Shown here in pieces: positions 4,502 to 7,482 of a stretch of DNA of 7,482 bases. How positions within the stretch are numbered: the stretch's first letter is position 1; every line of letters starts with the position of its first letter. Made by a program: the position numbers and the translations under genes. Below the pieces are notes generated by a model that did no database searches, was not told the origin of the DNA, and saw nothing but the letters and a program-made list of their open reading frames with translations. Origin of the DNA: an uncultured Lachnospiraceae bacterium (lineage in GTDB: Bacteria; Bacillota_A; Clostridia; Lachnospirales; Lachnospiraceae); the NCBI GenBank assembly GCA_910588595.1, contig CAJUQU010000192.1, positions 1 through 7,482 of the forward strand. Direction: 5' to 3'.

Positions 4502-5674
4502 CTATGGGTTGCATCGCCCGCAGGGCTCGTATCCCTGTGCAACAATGCTTTCTCTGCTCTCACAGGAATCCTTCCGGTTTGTCGTAGGCAGTCCATTGCA
4601 GGAAGGTTTGTGAAATTTCATGGTCTTTGTGTTGAGTACATACGTAATCTCGGTTGCTTCTGCTTTTTCCGACTCCTGCTGCGGTTCCTCCAGAGACGAA
4701 GTCCCATCTGCTGCCCCTGGCTTCTCCGTCCCCTGTTTCTGATCAGGTGCTTCCCAGACTGAGCTGTTTCCATTGGGCTCTCCGGATTTCCATGTCTCCG
4801 ATGCAGGCACATTAAATGTTATCTTTTTCCCATCTGACGAAGCTATGATCGTTCCATCTTCATCGGTCCTATATACTTTGACACCGTTCGTACGAAATGT
4901 GTTTAGCGTCTCGGCGTGCGGATGACCATAAGAATTATCCTCACCGCAGCTGATGACTGCGCACGCAGGGCTGACCGCCTCAAAAAAATTCATGGAAGTA
5001 GAACTCCTGCTGCCATGATGTCCAGCCTTGTAGACATCTGCCGAAAGATCTACATCCGCCGCCAGTATGTCCTGCTCCGCATCTTCTCCCGCATCTCCGG
5101 TAAACAGAAACTTATTTTCTCCGTTCCGAACCATCAGGGCGATCGAAGCATCATTTGGATTATCATATGTACCATTTGGCGCCAGTATTGTTATCTCGGC
5201 TGTCCCCAGAACATACTGTGCCCCAACTTCCGGTGTTGTGTACTTCAACCGCTTATTATCAAGAGCCTGTATCAGCTTTTGATAGGTCTTGTTATCCTTC
5301 TCATAATTCGACACAAATACTTTATCGATCTCAAACTTCGAAATGATAACCGGCGCGCCGCCGATATGGTCCGAATCGGGGTGTGTCAGGATCAGATAAT
5401 CGAGCTTCTTGACTTTCTGTTTCTGCAGATAATTCTGGATCGCCGTTCCTTTGGAATAGTCACCTGCATCGATCAGCATGGCATGCCCGTCACATATGAT
5501 GAGCGTGGAATCCCCCTGCCCCACATCGATGAAATGGACTTCCATTTCTGCGGCTTTTATATCTTCTGCTTTTGCATCTGATGCAAGGGACATCTTTGAA
5601 TTCACAGCGATACCTATGACCAGGATTGCTGTCACCAAAAATGCATACATCAAATATTTATGAATTTTCTTCAT
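4502..5674 (-). CDS. ComEC/Rec2-type metallo-beta-lactamase-fold hydrolase, secreted or membrane-anchored
   Basis: The 390-residue product opens with a basic stretch and a hydrophobic helix (about 8-24), a signal or anchor sequence, so the enzyme works outside the cell. A metallo-beta-lactamase domain covers about 44-290: HFIDVGQGDS (47-56), metal ligands HPDSDH (98-103), TGDA (192-195) and GHHGS (218-222). This matches the hydrolase domain of ComEC, which degrades DNA in competence, and stand-alone relatives. A Ser/Pro/Glu-rich linker (about 291-342) leads to a C-terminal Cys/His module (His355, Cys359, Cys371, Cys385, Cys388 in CGRC) seen in other clostridial members and probably binding a metal. 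ATG 5674 was chosen because GGAGG lies 11 bases upstream and the promoter's start site (near 5714) falls downstream of the earlier in-frame starts at 5752 and 5716. The substrate is likely a nucleic acid or another phosphodiester; not proven. Confidence 0.85.
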   Translation of the reverse strand: MKKIHKYLMYAFLVTAILVIGIAVNSKMSLASDAKAEDIKAAEMEVHFIDVGQGDSTLIICDGHAMLIDAGDYSKGTAIQNYLQKQKVKKLDYLILTHPDSDHIGGAPVIISKFEIDKVFVSNYEKDNKTYQKLIQALDNKRLKYTTPEVGAQYVLGTAEITILAPNGTYDNPNDASIALMVRNGENKFLFTGDAGEDAEQDILAADVDLSADVYKAGHHGSRSSTSMNFFEAVSPACAVISCGEDNSYGHPHAETLNTFRTNGVKVYRTDEDGTIIASSDGKKITFNVPASETWKSGEPNGNSSVWEAPDQKQGTEKPGAADGTSSLEEPQQESEKAEATEITYVLNTKTMKFHKPSCNGLPTTNRKDSCESRESIVAQGYEPCGRCNP

Positions 5675-5720
5675 ATCATGCTGCGCCTCCTTATTATTAT
5701 CTAAATATTCTTTCATCTTA

Positions 5721-5748
5721 ATTATATCAGATTGCACAGCATTTTCAA
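5721..5748 (-). promoter_or_regulatory. Promoter of the secreted hydrolase gene
   Basis: Minus-strand TTGAAA (5748-5743) and TATAAT (5726-5721), 16 bases apart, give a start near 5714 and a leader of about 40 bases before ATG 5674. It is divergent from, and about 20 bases away from, the ssrA promoter. Confidence 0.7.
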
Positions 5749-5766
5749 GCAATTCAAAATTTTTAC

Positions 5767-5795
5767 TTGACTATTTATACCTTCTCTGTTATCAT
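5767..5795 (+). promoter_or_regulatory. Promoter of ssrA
   Basis: TTGACT (5767-5772) and TATCAT (5790-5795) with a 17-base spacer precede the tmRNA 5' end by about 20 bases. This is the expected layout for a constitutive, strong sigma-A promoter with a short processed leader. Confidence 0.75.
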
Positions 5796-5816
5796 TAAAT
5801 AACCTTGATTGATCAA

Positions 5817-6161
5817 GGGGTAGTAAAGGTTTCGACAGGGAACTTGAAGATGGAGAAGCAGGTCGCAGGCATGCGTAAATTCCAAAATTAAAATTAAACG
5901 CTGAAGACAATTTAGCATTCGCAGCTTAATAGCTGCTGTCTGACCTAGTGCACCTACACATTGGGAGCCAGGCATCGATCATGTAGGAAACGACACATAT
6001 TAAGCTTTGCGTATGTGGGCGTATCATGAAGCTACTGACTGTATAGGGGCGTTGGTTCGCCTGTACAGAAGGGAAATGAGCTTTGCTCAAAACAATCAAC
6101 TAAACCTGTAGAAGTACATGGGATGGTTTTTTGGACACGGGTTCGACTCCCGTCTACTCCA
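5817..6161 (+). ncRNA. ssrA: Transfer-messenger RNA (tmRNA)
   Basis: tmRNA rescues stalled ribosomes: it enters as an alanyl-tRNA mimic with SmpB, then its internal message adds a degradation tag. The tRNA-like part is clear: 5' GGGGTAG pairs with CTACTCC (6154-6160) as a 7-bp acceptor stem, AAAGGTTTCGACAGG near the 5' end is the conserved D-loop region, and ACGGG-TTCGACT-CCCGT before the 3' end is the T arm. A6161 is the discriminator; the next bases are CTG, so CCA is not encoded and must be added afterwards. The middle holds the tag frame and several pseudoknot-forming repeats, for example CTGTATAGGGGCG with CGCCTGTACAG (6038-6067). Its length of 345 bases is usual. The gene has its own promoter and terminators; smpB is not in the window. 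Confidence 0.97.
5900..5929 (+). CDS. tmRNA proteolysis tag frame
   Basis: From the inferred resume codon GCT (5900-5902) the frame reads AEDNLAFAA and stops at TAA, backed by a second stop TAG. The ending AFAA is a protease-recognised degron and the tag differs from the clostridial AEDNFALAA at only two positions. The resume codon is inferred by this similarity; it is preceded by the A-rich single-stranded stretch usual at that place. Confidence 0.85.
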   Translation, partial: AEDNLAFAA

Positions 6162-6169
6162 CTGTTATT

Positions 6170-6193
6170 AACCCTTGTAAATAAAGGGTTTTA
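6170..6193 (+). terminator. Terminator of ssrA
   Basis: AACCCTT (6170-6176) pairs with AAGGGTT (6184-6190) around a 7-base loop, continuing into TTTT. It begins 8 bases past the mature 3' end, the usual place for the ssrA terminator. The T-run is short, so the hairpin further down probably backs it up. Confidence 0.65.
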
Positions 6194-6226
6194 AGGATTC
6201 TAAATATGGGCTGACCCCAATTTTTT

Positions 6227-6263
6227 AAAAAATGGAAAACATCTGCATGGTTTCCATTTTTTG
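6227..6263. terminator. Bidirectional terminator between ssrA and the Uma2 pseudogene
   Basis: AAAAAATGGAAA(A)C (6227-6240) pairs with GTTTCCATTTTTT (6250-6262), one bulged base, 9-base loop. T-rich tracts lie at the outer end on both strands (6257-6262 on plus, and the complement of 6227-6232 on minus), so it can stop transcription from both convergent sides. A smaller GGG-CTGA-CCC hairpin with a T6 tract (6208-6226) precedes it. Confidence 0.7.
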
Positions 6264-6376
6264 TTCTTTAAGGATGTCAATAACACTTTATTATACACTC
6301 CCGCTGATTTAAGGCATCAATAAAAGTATTTTCTTCTGTATATAGAATACCAATCCTTTGTACGACAATTATCCCA

Positions 6377-6768
6377 CTATTCAATATTAAATAGTTCATC
6401 AAAAGATATGTGCAAATTCGGAAACATCACAATTTGTAAATCTTCCTTATTCTCTGGCGTAACTGTTCTATAAAGATATGAATCACTGGTATCATCGTCT
6501 TTCCAGTCAAACATATAGACTTCGACTTGTTTCTTTCTCCAATCCACGATCCAGTATTCAGAAACACCGACTTTTCTATATATATATCCATTTTCTCGTT
6601 CCGGTCATAGTTTTCGGTTGCATCTGATAATACTTCCATTACAAAACGTGGTATTCCGGTAAAAGAAACATTCTTTCTATCTCTCATATTACAAATGATT
6701 GATACATCTGGAATAACCACCTCGTCATCGTTTTTATTGCAAGTTTTTTCGCATGCTCCCCCGTTCCC
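6377..6768 (-). pseudogene. Uma2 family endonuclease, truncated and frameshifted
   Basis: Two minus-strand frames together make the C-terminal two thirds of a Uma2 (DUF820, PD-(D/E)XK nuclease fold) protein. The first frame gives VVIPDVSIICN, FVMEVLSDATENYDRNEK and MDIY, with the Asp, Glu and Lys of the nuclease core. From 6577 the other frame continues RKVGVSEYWIVDWRKKQVEV and ends FDELFNIE at TAG 6379-6377. The break lies in a TA repeat at 6577-6587; removing one TA (or adding one base) restores the frame. The N-terminal third is missing: an in-frame TGA at 6771-6769 precedes the conserved part, and no start with a ribosome site fits, GTG 6720 being only the first possible one. Uma2 genes are often multi-copy and of unclear function in clostridia and cyanobacteria. 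Most likely a decaying copy. Confidence 0.72.
6577..6587. repeat. TA dinucleotide repeat at a frameshift
   Basis: Five TA units plus T interrupt the Uma2 reading frame exactly where the frame changes. One unit less would give the expected MDIYRKVGV reading. Slippage at such repeats is a known source of reversible frame changes. Confidence 0.7.
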
Positions 6769-6771
6769 TCA

Positions 6772-6928
6772 CATACGCCACACAGCCCGCACATAAGCAA
6801 ACATTAGTTTATTATAGTACTATGTTTCTTGCTGAAATGAGCTTGCAACTTTTGACGAATGCAGGCCCTAAATTTGAATGGGGAGCCGCTCTTAACACGT
6901 TCCCTTAGAAAAAGTCGTCAAAAGAAGG
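6772..6928. other. Intergenic stretch without a supported gene
   Basis: Nothing here has the marks of a gene. A 28-codon plus-strand frame (6822-6908, start MFLAEMSLQLL) has no ribosome site. The DNA next to the Uma2 remnant (6750-6800) is more GC-rich than its flanks and may be scar sequence from the deletion of the Uma2 N-terminus. Confidence 0.4.
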
Positions 6929-6956
6929 TTGAAAAATCTGAAAAATGGGATAAAAT
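6929..6956 (+). promoter_or_regulatory. Probable promoter of the thioesterase gene
   Basis: TTGAAA (6929-6934) and TAAAAT (6951-6956), 16 bases apart, lie about 30 bases before the start codon. An overlapping TATACT (6956-6961) is an alternative -10 but its spacing to the -35 is too long. Confidence 0.55.
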
Positions 6957-6986
6957 ATACTTTATACAGAAAGAGGGATCACCACT

Positions 6987-7415
6987 ATGAAAAATTATGA
7001 TGAGATCAGAAATCACTTTTATGGCACTCTGGGCTTTATACAGCTTCTTCACATGAAGATCACAGAACTCTCAGAGGGATACTGCAAGGGGGAGATGCCC
7101 CTGCGTCCTGAAATCCTGAATCCGCTCGGCACCGTGCATGGCGGATGCACCTTTGCGCTCGCTGACACGATCGGCGGCAGTGCCGCCCTCACACATGGCG
7201 ACAGCATCGTGACGGTCGACAGCAACATCCACTATCTCGCACCCGCATGCGACACCGAAAAGCTGGTCGCTGAGGCAAAGGAGATCAAGTACGGCTCCAC
7301 CATCGCAGTCTACGAGGTGAATGTCTACAAAGCTGACGGGACCATGGTCGCGACATCCACACAGTCCTATTTTATCATTTCCAGCAAGCATAAAGACAAA
7401 GACAAAACCGGGTAG
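6987..7415 (+). CDS. PaaI family hotdog-fold thioesterase
   Basis: The 142-residue protein has the hotdog-fold signature of the PaaI/YdiI group: NPLGTVHGGCTFALADTIGG (45-64), with Asn45, His51-Gly-Gly and Asp60 in the positions of the active-site residues, then TVDSNIHYLAPA (76-87) and a closing strand TMVATSTQSYFII. Such enzymes hydrolyse acyl-CoA thioesters, often aromatic or medium-chain ones, in the cytoplasm as homotetramers. ATG 6987 has GAGGG 9 bases upstream, a moderate ribosome site. The GC-rich, codon-biased sequence resembles the hydrolase and kinase genes, so it belongs to the backbone. It is transcribed alone from the promoter just upstream. The last ten residues are a Lys/Asp-rich tail (KHKDKDK) outside the domain. 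The acyl substrate cannot be predicted. Confidence 0.85.
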   Translation: MKNYDEIRNHFYGTLGFIQLLHMKITELSEGYCKGEMPLRPEILNPLGTVHGGCTFALADTIGGSAALTHGDSIVTVDSNIHYLAPACDTEKLVAEAKEIKYGSTIAVYEVNVYKADGTMVATSTQSYFIISSKHKDKDKTG

Positions 7416-7444
7416 CGGAAAACGAGCGTTCCACTACTCGGTTT
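7405..7444 (+). terminator. Hairpin overlapping the thioesterase stop, possible terminator
   Basis: AAACCGGGTAG (7405-7415) pairs with CTACTCGGTTT (7434-7444) over 11 positions with one G-T wobble, and an inner GGAA/TTCC extends the stem. The TAG stop is part of the stem. Only TTTATCT follows, a poor T-run, so it may act as a weak terminator or protect the mRNA 3' end. Confidence 0.45.
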
Positions 7445-7482
7445 ATCTCACATTGCCTATTTGTAAAGATCCCGCTTATCGA

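Noticed and set aside
4916..5581. 221-residue plus-strand open frame
   Set aside because: It lies antisense to the metallo-beta-lactamase-fold gene, whose motifs, promoter and ribosome site are clear; the antisense frame has no domain and no ribosome site.
6137..6161. tmRNA 3' end as attachment site of an integrated element
   Set aside because: ssrA is a common integration target, but no second copy of the 3' end (GTTCGACTCCCGTCTACTCC) is found in the window and no integrase lies beside it.
6200..6226. TATGGGCTGACCCCAA as end of an insertion sequence or REP-type repeat
   Set aside because: Only one copy is visible and no transposase is nearby; it is better explained as a small hairpin before a T-run in the terminator region.
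6277..6400. Minus-strand frame reading GILYTEENTFIDALNQRE downstream of the Uma2 remnant
   Set aside because: It has no start codon or ribosome site and overlaps the end of the Uma2 frame; probably chance.
6822..6908. Small plus-strand gene MFLAEMSLQLL...
   Set aside because: No ribosome site, only 28 codons, and no similarity that I recognise.
1..7482. CRISPR array, tRNA genes, rRNA
   Set aside because: No regularly spaced repeats and no cloverleaf other than the tRNA-like part of tmRNA were seen.

Overview
The window looks like a chromosomal segment of an anaerobic Firmicute, probably Lachnospiraceae or a related Clostridia. The evidence is a tmRNA whose tag reads AEDNLAFAA (close to clostridial tags), Gram-positive Shine-Dalgarno sites, TTGACA/TATAAT promoters, and cargo genes (TnpV, cysteine-rich KTR protein, Fe-S flavoprotein) typical of mobile elements in gut clostridia. 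Species cannot be assigned from the sequence alone.

Left part (1 to about 3500) is accessory DNA, AT-rich, nearly all read leftward. It starts with the tail of an unidentified rightward gene. Next is a PadR-type regulator with a consensus promoter embedded in a long palindrome. Its downstream partner gene is cut after a few codons and joined to the tail of a KTR gene. Then comes an intact four-gene operon in order of transcription: TetR repressor, iron-sulfur flavoprotein, membrane-anchored FMN-binding protein, cysteine-rich KTR zinc-ribbon protein. The first three genes overlap by ATGA junctions and the TetR gene has a perfect operator over its -10. The part ends with the transposon-associated gene tnpV and a strong terminator.

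Middle part (about 3527 to 5760) looks like chromosomal backbone, also read leftward: a secreted or anchored ComEC-type metallo-beta-lactamase-fold hydrolase with a C-terminal Cys/His module, a tandem 64-bp duplication, and a cytidylate-kinase-like P-loop protein with an unrecognised C-terminal extension. The island/backbone junction probably lies just 3' of the kinase gene (3405-3526).

Right part (5760 to 7482) holds the tmRNA gene ssrA with its promoter and terminators, a Uma2-type nuclease gene broken by a frameshift in a TA repeat and missing its N-terminus, and a PaaI-type hotdog thioesterase with its own promoter.

The most interesting unit is the TetR-controlled redox operon: it could carry electrons from a cytoplasmic Fe-S flavoprotein to an FMN domain outside the membrane, carried as mobile cargo. 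This is inference from domain content and gene order. The mosaic around PadR shows how such cargo is shuffled next to KTR genes.
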